Numbered from the stretch's first letter, positions 30,906 through 43,901 are shown. The stretch is DNA of 60,000 nt from Nymphaea colorata (GCF_008831285.2 NC_045148.1:17665002-17725001); one strand, 5' to 3'. A program made the numbers and translations. Notes: a model not told the origin generated them from the letters alone.

Positions 30906-33563
30906 TTGTATGGTAATTTGGAGAGACTTGAAAAAGGCTTATTTAACCACAATTTACAACAACTAATCACTCGTTTTGCGGCAGCCCTAAACGAGAGAGT
31001 TCAGCAATAGAGAGCGAGTGAGGGACGTCCTCACTTTTGCTCTTCTTTTTGTTGAGTTTGAGATTGGTGGCTGTTGGGAAGGAACGAGGTTGTTGCTGGA
31101 AGTGTGCTTCAGATTTTCAAAGGTGTGGGAAATTTCAGTTTCGAATGAAGCATGTAGCCGTATATTTCTTGGTTGATTTTCAGTGGGTACATATGTTTAT
31201 AAGTGAATCTGTATATGCATATGCCTAGAGATGAATCTGAATCTGTATATGCATATGCCTAGAGATGAATCCAAGCATGAGGTTCTAGAAATAAAGCATG
31301 TTAGATTCATATATGCAATATATGATATGCTCGTCTAATTGGGTTTTGAAAGCTTCGAGTTCATATATTATGCTGTGTAATTCATGTGAGAAAACCAAAA
31401 CTACAACCGACCCTTAACAGTGCATGTCTCATTAATTTGAGGGCTCTAGAAGAGGATTCAAAACAACCATAGAAGAGAAACAGACGGATAAACATAGTCA
31501 TGCATGTATCAATGGTGATAACAAAGTTGCGAAAACAAAGGATAAGGGGTATGATTTATCCCCGTGACATTGGGCCACATTCCCAAATCTCTGATAATGG
31601 ACGAACACTTCTGTTTGGACGTCCACCTCCGTGAACAACGAAGCCCATGACTCTTTTTCCTTTGCCACGGATACCGATAGGAGGGACGTTCTCTTGTTTT
31701 CTTCACTCTTGCTTTTACCTGAGGGCTTCAAGAGAGGGGAACACGAGTGACTGGTTGCCCTCGATCAGTCCACTATTGCAATCACCGGAACCTACCTACA
31801 CCCTCTTTGTGTTTAGAGAAACCGAGGACGGGTCGTGGGTTTCTGCTGCCCCATTTTTCTCTCTGGGCGGGTCGGTGGGGATTGTCGCTGGATAGAGATG
31901 ACTTGAGAGGAAGACAGCTCTCTCTCCCGGGTTCGTTCTCCCTTTGATGACGATGGGAAGTGGTGGCGCGCCAATGGAAGCTCCACTGTTGGTCGGATGG
32001 TGGGCGGCGACGTGGAACCCTCGCGTTGGTACTCACGGGAAGAAGTCCCTCCCTGTTGCTGATTTTGTTGTTGTTGAAGAAGCGGTGGAAAACACCATCG
32101 GTCGAACGAGAGGAGGAGGAGGAGCTCTCGCGTGAAGAGAGAGAAAACGAGGGCGAAAAATGAAGAAAAACGAGTGTGATCCGTTTTTATAACAGAACTC
32201 AAAATTTACAAAACGAGTCCACCAAGTTTGCAAAATTTACGAAAAAGCTGTTATAATTTTTAGGCATTAATGCTGCCACACTTTTGTGAAAATCTTTTGC
32301 AAAAAGAGGCTCGTGAAAGTTCTTTTCAACCTAAGCCTAATATCTTGTACGAAATAGCGAAATAACACCCTCCGAGTTCTTAGAAATCACCAAAAGAGGG
32401 TTTTCATATATTTGTTTAAAATTTCTATAGAAAGATGAATTGTTATGTGTTATTGTTTTGTGGTACCCTTAATTTTTTTTGAAATTTCAGAATAAGGGTT
32501 CAGAAACCTTATTTCTATACGATGATTACAACATACTATGTGAGATTTTTTGAATGTGATATACTTGTATAGATGCATGTAAACTCGACTTTGCTTTGTT
32601 GCCATTAAATTGAATTAGAAAATGGCTTATTGCTTCTGTTTGGGAAACCGAGCCTGAGGGCGGTTTCTGTGAGAGGTACTAGACGAGGTCTAGTGATGAG
32701 AAACCCTCACATTTAAAATTCGAAGGCGAAACGTGGACTTTGTGCGATGGTTTATGTGAGTGCGAGCTTTTGTTGTTGCCCAGTGTTGGTTTTGTCCCGG
32801 GAGGTAGTGGTGCGCGAGGCTCACTTTTGTCGCTCACTCCTCTGTCTGTACTGGAGGGCCCACAGGTTATTGGGCAGCGCAAGGGCTCAGGATTCTGTTA
32901 TGTTTCTGTTTGGGAGCGAGACGTCTCCTGGTCTCTCACCCCCAGTTCCTAGAGAGACCATGCTGCTGCAGCGGCGATCTGGGATATCTCAGGAGGCTTC
33001 ACTGCAGGTGCCCTCGATCCGTTGGATCGCCTGGTGAAGAGATGTTCTGTTCTGCCCGTGAGTGCTCACGGGGATTTCTGTTGCTCGACATGATGACCAT
33101 GACATTGTCAGAGAACCACGGTTGGAAGCCTACGAAATTTTGGAGGTTGTGCACACCTCGTTTTGTTTCTGATAATGTGACGTAACTCCAATATGTGCTC
33201 AGATTTGAAGATATTTGTTTTACAAAAGTAAAATATTATTTTGTTGGGCCATGTTCCATTCATGGCTAGACTGTCTCCATACTCAGAGGAATTCTGACCC
33301 TTCTTTCTATCTCTACAGGTAGCCCTTGATAGATTTTGGCTTTGGAGTGACGACCTCAGTTTTGTGATGGAGGGCATTGACATTCTGGACACTGCGTCGG
33401 TTTTAGGGTCTTGTGTTTATTTTAGTTGTTTGGGTCCAAATGTTTTATTATTGAAATAAAAGAATGTCTTTTTTCTTTATGTTTTGGTCATGACTCAATG
33501 TTGCTTCTGCTATTATAGAAATGAAGAAAAACTTTGGTGTCAAAAATTGGGTCGTGACAACTT

Positions 33564-33580
33564 TGGTATCAGAGCAAAGT
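33564..33580 (+). other. Primer binding site (initiator tRNA-Met)
   Basis: TGGTATCAGAGCAAAGT begins four bases after the 5' LTR. The first 12 bases match the standard plant tRNA-iMet PBS. Confidence 0.92.
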
Positions 33581-33753
33581 GTCTAGAGTCCATGTCCAGT
33601 GCCAATGTCGATCACAAGCAGAGGAAGGTCATCCAAACCTGTTAAAGAAGGATGTTTTGATTTCGTTCTGAATATTGAATTTCATAGTTTTGTGGTAGTT
33701 CTAATGAATTGCTTTACGTATTCATGTTTGTTTCCTTCGTGCGGAATAGTTCA

Positions 33754-34860
33754 ATGGCAGGCACTAGAGGAGCGCGTGTTAGTGGACGAGGGAGAACTCC
33801 TCGCAACACCAGGAGCCAGAATGCGAAGACACATCCTACTGGATCTAGGACGCCTGGTGGAAACGTCCAACAAAAACAACAAGCATTCATCATGAACACT
33901 TTGTAGATGATTATGGGATTGATGCATGGACTGGTGCAGAATGCTTCTGCAGGAGGAACTAGTACGGACACAAATGGAACGACGAATGGTGAGGCAAGGG
34001 GCACAACTCACCAACAATTTATGAGCTTGCATCCTCCGAAGTTTCATGGGAAAGGCACTGCTGACGATGCTGAAGAGTGGATAAAGGAAACTGAGGAGAT
34101 CTTTATCACCCTGGAAGTGCCTGACAACAAGAAGGTTCGGTATGGAACCTTTATGCTAAAAGGAAATGCTAAGGAATGGTGGCAGACGCAACGTGAAGTG
34201 AAGTTCGCAAATCACGAAGTGACTTGGGGAGAATTCAAGGAAGCCTTCACACATGCCTACATCCCAACCTTCACACAGTCGAAACGCATGCAAGAATTCC
34301 TGGAGCTTCAACAAGGGAGTCTGAGTCTGCACGAATACGTCGTCAAATTCAGGCATTTGGAAAAATATTGCCCCCATGTGTATACTGCTGATGCGGACCG
34401 AGCAAATAAGTTCGTCAGAGGTCTTAAAGACGGGTTGCGGAGTCAAGTAACTAGTAGTCGTCCAAGAGATATAAACGATGCTATCGACATGGCCACACGT
34501 CTTAAGGAGGACTGGAACGGGACGCAAAGGACTGATAGGAGGAGTGAATTTTTGCGATCCAAGTCAAAGCCAAACATGTTCAAGAGAAGGCGCAGTGACA
34601 GGGTGAATCAAGGGGACAAATTCAAGAGGCAGAGGCCATCAGCATCCAGGCGGGACGGTGAATGCCCCAAGTGTCATCACCAACACCCTGGTAAACCATG
34701 TTATAGAGATATTAGAGCATGTCTTTACTATGGAACACAAGGTCATTTTATTCGTGAGTGCCCAAAGAAGAAAGAGGCAGAGCAGAAGCGTGGTGCAACC
34801 AATCAGCCAGAAGAAAAGAAGGTACTGGCGGAGTTTACGCGACTACGGTTGAAGAGTTGA
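33754..34860 (+). pseudogene. Tekay-like gag with internal stop
   Basis: Gag begins MAGTRGARVSGRGRTP at 33754, but TAG at 33904-33906 interrupts it; the same frame continues to 34860. The capsid-like region (FHGKGTADDAEEWI, VRYGTFMLKGNAKEWW) is well kept. The zinc knuckle reads CLYYGTQGHFIREC, with Tyr in place of the second Cys of CX2CX4HX4C, so zinc binding is probably lost. The frame then diverges before the protease. Confidence 0.9.
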
Positions 34861-35072
34861 AACCTACTGATGTGATTGAAGGCACCCTTCTTGTACAATC
34901 TCATTGGGCTCATATTCTGTTTGACTCTGGTGCATCGCATTCTTTTGTTTACAAGAGTTTTGCTGAAATTTTAAAGTTAGAAAGAAAGAAAATGCCTTAT
35001 GAATTGTTAGTTGCTACGCCTATGGGAAACAAAGACACATGCAGAACGTATCTAAAAAATGTGAAAATATAA
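34845..35072 (+). pseudogene. Tekay-like aspartic protease fragment
   Basis: The frame shifted relative to gag holds the active-site motif LFDSGASHSF and the flap-like region that follows. A TAA stop at 35070-35072 separates it from the rest of the protease ([11 protein letters not shown]) and from RT, which continue in the ORF from 35100. Confidence 0.88.
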
Positions 35073-36370
35073 ATACATGGACAATTATTACCAGCACAGT
35101 TGGTGGTAATGAATATGATGGGGTATGACATAATCCTAGAAATGGATTGGTTATACTATCACTATGCGACGATAGATTGCAGAAAGAAGAAGCTGAAGAT
35201 TCAGTTGGAGAATGGTCAAAAGATTGAATTTAGAGTAAAAACGCCCCAAGGTCAAAGAAAGTCGGTTGTCTCAGCAGTTAAGGCAAGGAAATACATGGAA
35301 AATGGGTGCACTGCATATTTGGTTAGCATGGACGCAATCGAGCATAAATTAAAACCCATCAGTGAGGTGCGTACAGTGAAGGACTACACAGACGTGTTCC
35401 CTGAAGATTTACCTGGATTACCTCCTGTACGAGAGGTGGAGTTTGGCATCGAGTTGATGCCAGGAACTGCACCTATTTCTAAGGCCCCATATAGATTGGC
35501 ACCAACAGAACTAGAAGAATTAAAGAAGCAGATACAAGATTTAGCCAGCAAGGGATTTATCCATCCGAGTGTGTCACCTTGGGGAGCACCGGTCCTATTT
35601 GTGAAGAAGAAAGATGGGTCAATGCGATTATGTATTGACTATCGAATGTTGAATCAGGTTACAATCAAGAACAAATACCCATTGCCTAGAATCGAAGACT
35701 TATTCGATCAATTAAAAGAAGCAAAAGTGTTTTCTAAGATAGACTTGAGGTCGGGATACCATCAATTGCGAATTAAGGAAGAAGATATTCCCACAACAGC
35801 ATTTCGCACACGTTATGGGCATTATGAGTTTCGAGTGAGTTTCGAGTGATGCCTTTTAGACTCACAAATGTCCCAGCAGTTTTTATAGATCTCATGAATC
35901 GAATATTTCACGAGTACCTAGACCGATTCGTTATAGTGTTCATTGATGATGTGCTAGTGTACTCAGAGTGTGAAGCAATGCATGCGGCACATCTCGAGAT
36001 AGTGATGAAGATATTGAGACAAAATCAATTGTATGCCAAATATTTCAAGTGTGAGTTTTGGCTAGATAAAGTGAATTTCTTGGGACACGTAATCTCTAAG
36101 GAGGGAGTGGCAGTTGATCCGGCCAAAGTGGAAGCTGTACAACAATGGAATGCGCCAACTAATGTGTTAGAAATCAGAAGTTTTCTTGGCTTGGCAGGTT
36201 ACTACAAGAAGTTCATCAAGGATTTTTCGAAAATTGCGACCCCAATGACTAAACTGCTACGGAAAGGAGTGAAATTTACGTGGACAGAGGATTGTCAGAA
36301 GAGTTTTCAGATGTTGAAAGGCAGTTTGACTAGTGCCCCAATTCTAACACTGCCAAATGGGAGGAAATGA
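35073..36370 (+). pseudogene. Tekay-like reverse transcriptase, two frames
   Basis: The first part (to 35849) holds the protease tail and RT motifs such as [20 protein letters not shown] and [16 protein letters not shown] short duplication of the GAGTTTCGAGT string near 35827-35845 shifts the frame. The second part (35846-36370) holds [12 protein letters not shown] and the catalytic FIDDVLVYS, and ends at an in-frame TGA. Relatives have FGLTNAP, so Arg replaces Gly. Confidence 0.9.
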
Positions 36371-37213
36371 TTTGTGGTATATATCGATGTTTCAGGAACA
36401 GGTTATGGAGCAGTGCTTATGCAAAAGGACAATGTTATAGCTTATGCCTCTAGGCAACTAAAACAACACGAGAAGAACTATCCAACACATGATTTGGAAT
36501 TAGGAGCTGTGGTATTTACACTAAAATTATGGAGACATTATCTCTATGGTGTGGAATTTGAAGTATTTTCTGACCACAAATCCCTCAAATATTTGTTCTC
36601 GCAGAAGGAATTAAATCTAAGACAAAGAAGATGGCTGGAATATCTCAAAGATTACGACTTTGAAATAAAGTATTATCCAGGAAAGGCCAATGTGGTAGCC
36701 GATGCACTCAGCAGAAAGATGACTGCTAAAGCTAGTGGACTATTAATGCAGACATGGAATTTAGTTGATGACTTTGAAAAATGGCATCCTTTGCGAGATG
36801 ATAATGAAAAGGTGAAGTGTGCTGGAATAATTCGAGATAGTTTTCTTGATGAAATTATTGAGAAACAAAAACAGAGCCCTGAATATGCGAAGTTGAAACT
36901 TGAGTGTCATAAGAAAGAAGAAACTCCTTATTCTGAGGACGACGATGGATCTGTGTGGTTCAACGGTAGATTGTCGGTTCCGAATGATCTAGAGGTGAAA
37001 AACAAATTTCTTGAAGAGGCACACAAAACAAGATATACCATACATCCAGGAAGCACAGAGATGTATCAAAATTTAAGGATAAACTTCCGGCCAGGAATGA
37101 AAAAAGAGATTGCTGAGTTCGTCTCACGATGCTTGGTGTGCCAACAGGTTAAAGTGGAACATCAGAAACCAGGTGGTTTGATGCAACAGATAGAAATACC
37201 TCAATGGAAATGA
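36371..37213 (+). pseudogene. Tekay-like RNase H and integrase zinc finger
   Basis: The 280-codon frame starts after the TGA. It has RNase H motifs ([55 protein letters not shown]). The integrase N-terminal finger follows, with the Cys pair in [10 protein letters not shown]. The first acidic residue context VYIDVSG replaces the common V-SDASG. The frame ends at TGA (37211-37213). Confidence 0.9.
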
Positions 37214-37225
37214 GAAGACATCACC

Positions 37226-37802
37226 ATGGACTTTGTAGTGGTAGACCGCCTAACTAAATCTGCACATTTTCTTCCGATCAAGATTTCACAATCACTAGAA
37301 AGTCTGGCAGATTTGTATGTTGATGAAATTGTGAGACTTCATGGAATCCCTAAATCAATAATCTCTGACAGAGATCCAACATTTACATCCAAGTTTTGGA
37401 GAAGGTTACAGGAAGCGTTGGGAACAAAATTGAAACTGAGTACAACATTTCATCTGTAGACAGATGGACAGTCTGAGCGAACCATCCAGACTCTTGAAGA
37501 TATGTTAAGAGCTTGTGTTTTGCAATGGAAGGGTGAATAGGATAAACATGTGAAGTTGGCTGAACCTTCGAGATTGAGCGAACCATCCAGACTCTTGAAG
37601 ATATGTTAAGAGCTTGCGTTTTGCAATGGAAGGGTGAATGGGATAAACATGTGAAGTTGGCTGAATTTGTCTACAACAACAACTATCATTCTAGCATTGG
37701 AATGGCTCCGTTTGAAGCTCTTTATGGTCGACCTTGTAGATCACCATCATGTTGGACTCAGATAGGAGACAACAAGATTGAGGATCCTTTGGTGATCTAA
37801 CA
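37226..37802 (+). pseudogene. Tekay-like integrase core, broken by a duplication
   Basis: The first DDE aspartate lies in [15 protein letters not shown], where several residues normally found between DF and VVDR (an IVGLP-type stretch) are missing. The second is in [14 protein letters not shown]. The Glu-bearing part (TDGQSERTIQTLEDMLR) follows a TAG stop at 37457-37459. A 101-bp tandem duplication repeats the Glu region and shifts the frame. The integrase cannot be functional. Confidence 0.9.
37475..37665 (+). repeat. 101-bp tandem duplication inside integrase
   Basis: GAGCGAACCATCCAGACTCT recurs at 37475 and 37576. The two copies run together to GTGAAGTTGGCTGAA and differ by a few bases (TGTGTT/TGCGTT, TAGGAT/GGGAT). 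A period of 101 is not a multiple of three. Confidence 0.93.
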
Positions 37803-37821
37803 TTACACTGATCAGGTCAAC

Positions 37822-38283
37822 ATGATTAGAAAGAAACTTTTGACTGCTCAGAGTCAACAAAAGAGTTATACAGACCAACGACGAAGAGAGCTAGCTTTTG
37901 AAGTAGGAGATCACGTATTTGTCAAGATATCACCCACCAAGAGTGTTTTTCGGTTTGGAAAGAAGCGGAAATTGAGCCCAAGATACATTGGTCCATTCGA
38001 GATTCTGAAAAAAGTTGGAGAGGTTGCATATCGAATTGCACTTCCACCGCTGTATAGTCATGTTCATCTAGTATTTCATGTGTCGATGTTAAGGAAGTAT
38101 GTATATGATCATTCGCATGTGATAGACTACGAAAAAGTTGATTTGCAAGAGGACATGACAACAGAGGAAAAACCGCTTCGGATCATAGACCGAAAGGAGC
38201 ATGTGTTGCGGAAGAAGACCATCCCACTAGTTCAAGTGGAATGGCAGCATTATGACATCAAAGAATGTACGTGGGAGCCATAA
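37822..38283 (+). pseudogene. Tekay-like integrase C terminus and chromodomain
   Basis: This frame carries the GPF/Y-type module ([31 protein letters not shown]) and then a chromodomain-like tail ([27 protein letters not shown]). A TAA at 38281 replaces the first codon of the usual E-E/D-M tail; the region after it still reads like the family. It is separated from the core by a TAA at 37798. Confidence 0.88.
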
Positions 38284-38356
38284 GAAGACATGAGAAAGAG
38301 TTATCCCCAATTGTTTCAATAAGGTACACTCAAATTTCGAGGACGAAATTTCTTTT

Positions 38357-38369
38357 TAGGGAGGAAGGA
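38357..38369 (+). other. Polypurine tract of the Tekay-like element
   Basis: TAGGGAGGAAGGA directly precedes the 3' LTR, after the TTTCGAGGACGAAATTTC motif common to Del/Tekay elements. Confidence 0.85.
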
Positions 38370-40397
38370 TGTAAGACCCACGATTTCGTTTCCCTTATCT
38401 TTTGTAACCGTCACGTTTACCATAATGGGAGGTTATAACTGCAAAGGGAAAATGGAGTGGGGGGGGAAGAAACTAAAAGCATAACTCGTATGGTAATTTG
38501 GAGAGACTTGAAAAGGGCTTATTTAACCACAATTTACAACAACTAATCACTCGTTTTGCTGCAGCCCTAAACGAGAGAGTTCAGCAATAGAGAGAGAGTG
38601 AGGGATGTCCTCACTTTTGCTCCTCTTTTTTTTGAGTTTGAGATTGGTCGCCGTTGGGAGGAACGAGCTTGTTGCTGGAAGTCTGCTTCAGATTTTCAAA
38701 GGTATGGGAAATTTCAGTTTTGAATGAAGCATGTAGCCGTATATTTCTTGGTTGATTTTCAGTGGGTAGATATGTTTATAAGTGAATCTGTATATGCATA
38801 TGCCTAGAGATGAATCTAAATCTATATATGCATATGCCTAGAGATGAATCCAAGCATGAGGTTCTAGAAATAAAGCATGTTAGATTCATATATGCAATAT
38901 ATGATATGCTCGTCTAATTGGGTTTTGAAAGCTTCGAGTTCATATATTATGCTGTGTAATTCATGTGAGAAAACCAAAACTACAACCGACCCTTAACAGT
39001 GCATGTCTCATTAATTTGAGGGCTCCAGAAGAGGATTCAAAACAACCATAGAAGAGAAACAGACGGATAAACATAGTCATGCATGTATCAATGGTGATAA
39101 CAAAGTTGCGAAAACAAAGGATAAGGGGTATGATTTATCCCCGTGACATTGGGCCACATTCCCAAATCTCTGATAATGGACGAACAATTCTGTTTGGACG
39201 TCCACCTCCGTGAACAACGAAGCCCATGACTCTTTTTCCTTTGCCATGAATACCGATAGGAGGGACGTTCTCTTGTTTTCTTCACTCTTGCTTTTACCTG
39301 AGGGCTTGAAGAGAGGGAGAACACGAGTGACTGGTTGCCCTCGATCAGTCCACTATTGCAACCACCGGAACCTACCTACACCCTCTTTGTGTTGAGAGAA
39401 ACCGAGGACGGGTCGTGGGTTTCCGCTGCCCCATTTTGCTCTCTGGGCTGGTCGGTGGTGACTATCGTTGGACAGAGATGGCTTGAGAGGAAGACAGCTC
39501 TCTCTCCCGGGTTCGTTCCCCCTTTGAAGACAACGGGAAGTGGTGGCGCGCCGGTGGAAGCTCCACTGTTGGTCGGATGGTGGGCGGCGACGTGGAACCC
39601 TCACGTTGGTACTCACAGGAAGAAGTCCCTCCCCGTTGCTGATTTTGTTGTTGTTGAAGAAGCAGTGGAAGCCACCGTCGGTCGAACGAGAGGAGGGGAG
39701 GAGCTCTCGCGCGAAGAGAGAGAAAACGAGGATGAGAAATGAAGAAAACTGAGTGTGATCCGTTTTTATAACAAAACTCAAAAATTACAAAACGGGTCCA
39801 CCTTATTTGCAAAATTTACGAAAAAGCTGTTATAATTTTTAACCATTCATGCCGCCACACTTTTGTGAAAATCTTTTGCAAAAAGAGGCTTGTGAAAGTT
39901 CTTTTCAACCTGAGCCTAATATCTCGTACGAAATAGCGAAATAACACCCTCCGAGTTCTTAGAAATCACCAAAAGAGGGTTTTTATATATTTGTTTGAAA
40001 TTTTTGTAGAAAGATGAATTGTTATGTGTTATTGTTTTGTGGTACCCTTAATTTTATTTGAAATTTCAGAATAAGGGTTCAGAAACCTTTGTTCTATATG
40101 ATGTTTACAACATACTATGTGAGATTTTTTGAATGTGATATACTTATATAGATGCATGTCAACTCGACTTTGCTTTGTTGCCATTAAATTGAATTAGAAA
40201 ATGGCTTATTGCTTCTGTTTGGGAAACCGAGCCTGAGGGCGGTTTCTGTGAGAGGTACTAGACGAGGTCTAGTGATGAAAAACCCTCACATTTGAAATTC
40301 GAAGGCGAAACGTAGACTTTGTACGATGGTTTATGTGAGTGCGAGCTTTTGTTGTTGCCCAGTGTTGGTTTTGTCCCGGGAGGTAGTGGTGCGCGAG
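38370..40397 (+). repeat. 3' LTR of the Tekay-like element, left part
   Basis: This matches 30019-32815 with the hAT element absent. It is cut at GGTGCGCGAG by the Tat/Ogre-like element. GCGAG (40393-40397) is the target duplication. The LTR resumes at 57078. Confidence 0.93.
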
Positions 40398-43300
40398 TGT
40401 TCGCACCCCACTCTTTTTTCAAGGAGGTCGAAATGCGAGTCAGCAAAATTTTTTTAAAATTGAGGTTTTGAGAAAATTTTCAAGAGAAAGGGATCCGCCC
40501 GTCGGTACGAGGTCCAACCGTTCCTGCCGCCTTTAACAGGAGTAATTAGATCAAGGACTAAGGATCATTTGGATCATATACGAGTTATTGATGCAAATCC
40601 TATATGCTTGTGCATCGAGGTTTTAGATTCAAGAACCGAAATTCATTTTTGAATAAATGAATTTGAATATTGGGGGGTTTTCAAGTTGGTTTAAAAACCT
40701 TTGTTTTGGTGTTATTTGAAACACATAATTCTTGAGGATTTTGAAGATTTGGAATTGAGTTCTTTGTTGTGAACTCTAGATGATGATGATCATCTTATGA
40801 TCAAAATTGATTTCGAACTCTTCTTTTGTCAAATCATGTGATTTGTAGAATTCATTGTTTTTGAAAGAATATAGGTTCCAAATTGTTAGAAAACATGTTA
40901 TTTTTCAAATGCAATTTGGCCAAAAGATTATGAATGCATTGCTTGTGTTTTTTTTTTGAAGTTAAGTGATGTTTACAAATTTTCATTGCAATATGACTTG
41001 GTCACTTTTTGCAACTCAAATTTGAATCACTTAATTTATTGAGAATGCGCATGTGGTGCTATTGATTTTGAGTGAAAGTGAAGGCATGAAACGATAAGGG
41101 AAACTATATGGAACATTCATTCTTCTCTCTCTCATAATCCCTCAAGATTCATTCATATGAAACATACATTCTTCACTCTTTCATAATTTCTCAAAGTCCA
41201 TATTGCATGTCATACAATCTATGCATGAATAATGATTAAAAGGTATGACTTTGTCTATATGTGCTCATTATATGATTAAGCACATGAATTGGAGATGTAG
41301 TCCACAAGCTTGAGGCTTGACATAAAATTATCAAAATGATGAAAATATATAAATAATGTCAACTTCAATCTTTGAAATGGATGGGAGACGTGGATGACAT
41401 CCACTTTTGTCTCAAAATAGCTAAAAATCAAACCTTGTGTTGATTTAAATAGCTGAAAATTGTGGACATTGATTCCAATAAGGACTTGTTTCTTAAATAG
41501 AAACAATGAGTTTTTCAAATCTATTCAAATTCCAGATTTCGTAGTAATGAAATCATCAACTCCTTTGGATGATTCTAGGATAGTTGGTATTTCAAATATT
41601 TAAACTTTGACATTCTTAAACCAATTCTTATGAAACATAGTCTGATTTCAACAACATACATACATCTTACTTATGGGCTTGCTGAAATTAAGTAAAAATG
41701 AAATGAAAATGATTTCATTGCCTTGCACTATGAAAATCAATCAAAACAATCATCCTTCTTAAAAACCAGTTTGGAAACGTATTCCAACCTGATTTTAAGA
41801 GAAGAAAAATTATTTTCAACAAGAGATTGGACACATGTATGTATATATATAACAACGTATATATATATACATACCTTACTCTTCAAAATGAAATTTTATC
41901 AAGGGACTGCATGACTCATGAATCATGATGATTCATGGCTGGGTTCTTTTATGTAGGAAGATTGAAAACTTGTTTCAAATCTTCCCTACTACCCTTGATT
42001 AATTAAATTGAAAGACATGAATCAAAATGACTGTGAATAAGAAAGAAAATAAAACAATGCTCAAGCTTATTCGTCCATCATTTCGCCATGCAAGGGTGGA
42101 TCACATTCATAAAAACGTATCCATCCCTTATAGGCATTTTCATCACGTATCATACATGATGCAGCAAAATCACTCTCTCACCGTGGGATTCTTTCATGGT
42201 AGGGAGTTCAAAATGATATTAAGTTGGTTCCTTTGAAAGGGACGTGGCCTTGGAGCCCATTTCAAAATTTGATACTTGGGTTCATATTTAAGAAAAATCG
42301 ACATATGCATGCATTATGCATTAACATGTACATTGAAGCGTAGGTTTCCCTTAGCTGGACATCATTTCCAGCCGTAAGCAAACGAAAATAAAGCCTCCCA
42401 TGAATTGCTGGAATTAAAATAAAGCAACAATAAGCTAAAGTAGAAGAGAAGTGAGTTAAAATCACCTACCTTGTGGTCGGTCTTGATGCTTGTCATTCGT
42501 CTTCACTTGTTTTCTAACTCAAGCAATCCTAAGCAAGAATCCAACCGTGGATTCAAGCTTAGCAAAGCTAGAATAAGAAATAGCTTGCTTGCTGGAATTT
42601 GGAGTGGTAAAGAGGGCTTCTCACCACGAAAATCCTAAGGGTTCACTTAAGCACCCTAACTTCGCAAAATCAATGGGGAGAATAGAAGAAGAGAATGAGA
42701 GAAAATGCCCTTGCACAGGGTTTTACCCTTATTTTGTACTTTTTTTTTTGTTTGAAATCGAGCTTGTGAGGTTAAAACCTAGTTACTAAGCTCCAAATGC
42801 CATTGAATTATGATAATTCAATTTACATTTTAATAAAATTCAAAAATTTTATCAAATTTGGTTTGAAAAGGGTATTTTCGTCTAAAACTTGATTGAAAAT
42901 GGATTTCAACTGAATCAAACTTTCACTTGAGAAATTCAATTTAAATTTGGTATTTGATTCATGCATTTGACAAATTCAAATGTTTATTTGCCTTTCATAA
43001 ACCAATTTAGGCTTTTTAATCTTAATTTGACCGCAGAATGACAAAATTATCCAAATTGATCAATTTCGACCAATTGACCAAAGTCAAAGCTCATTTGCGA
43101 GTAGTTTGACTTTATTTCAGGTAATTTGATAAATTTAGGTCAAGAAAGCTCTTAATTGAGCTAAATTGTACTTTGACTGAGTTTAGTCAAAGTGGGTTTG
43201 GTTCGGTCAAAGTCTATTTTCGTCCATTAATTGGATCATGAGACAGACTTACATTTTGACTGTGTTGAGCCCGTGGTGACCGAACCTAGCTGCAATTGGC

Positions 43301-43901
43301 ACCACATTTGAGTGCACCCGGGTCAAACTTACTTGGATTAAGTAGGTTAGGTGAGTTTGACCAGTCTAGTAATTGCTTCCTTGAAAATGATTTTTTTCTT
43401 TAAGGAGGACCTGGTTAAAGAAGAGAGAGAGGCATAAATGTCTCTCTTTTCCTAGGTTTCTCCTTTATTTCTTCTTGAAAATGACTTTTCTTCAATTAAT
43501 TTGAGAGAAAATATTTATTTATTATTTTTTTTGACATGGAGGGGGCGTGGCCCCTGGGGGATCTTGACCACACGGGCTAGGTGGGGCCCACACGTGGGTC
43601 CCACGTAGCATTCTAGACTGAATTAGATCCAATTCTTGGATCTAAATCAAAATTTGTATTTTGCAATTGGATTTGAATTTCAAATGACATTTGCAATTGG
43701 ATTTGGATTTCAAATGACATTTGCAATTGGATTTGGACTCGTAATCCTGCACTGGGATTCGTGTCTCGGGTTAAATTCACGATTTGAATCTAATTGTTCT
43801 TTAGATTCGAAATTAACTTTGAAATTGCAAATTTTCACAGTTCTTTTGTGAAATTTTCACATTGCTTCAATTTTGATGTGGAAAAATTTGGGGTGTTAAC
43901 A
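40398..43901 (-). repeat. 3' LTR of the Tat/Ogre-like element
   Basis: This 3504-bp LTR matches 53238-57077 closely but lacks ~336 bp present there (about 55536-55876), removed between short AAAA-type matches. It includes a 30-bp tandem repeat at 43661-43738 and TATATA tracts near 41840-41870. A 67-codon ORF at 42262-42465 recurs in the other LTR only because the LTRs are copies. Confidence 0.93.
43661..43738 (+). repeat. 30-bp tandem repeat in LTR (2.6 copies)
   Basis: The unit TTGCAATTGGATTTGAATTT plus CAAATGACAT repeats at 43661, 43691 and 43721. The other LTR has the same array at 56837-56914. Confidence 0.93.

Larger units (their letters stand above)
30019..33559 (+). repeat. 5' LTR of the Tekay-like element
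   Basis: The LTR runs from TGTAAGACCC to GTCGTGACA. It is 3541 bp because it contains the 763-bp hAT element; without it the length (2770 bp) matches the 3' LTR to within a base. The middle (about 31490-32240) is CT/GA-rich and looks like a gene leader on the minus strand. No conserved protein is recognisable in it. Confidence 0.92.

Noticed and set aside
30082-31010. Long overlapping ORFs on both strands (up to 282 codons)
   Set aside because: They arise from a GA-rich repeat without stop trinucleotides. The products are Ser/Pro/Leu or Arg/Glu/Gly strings and the tract lies inside a hAT element.
42262-42465. Identical 67-codon ORFs at 42262-42465 and 55089-55292 as a conserved small gene
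   Set aside because: Both are the same site in the two LTRs of one element, so identity reflects LTR copying.
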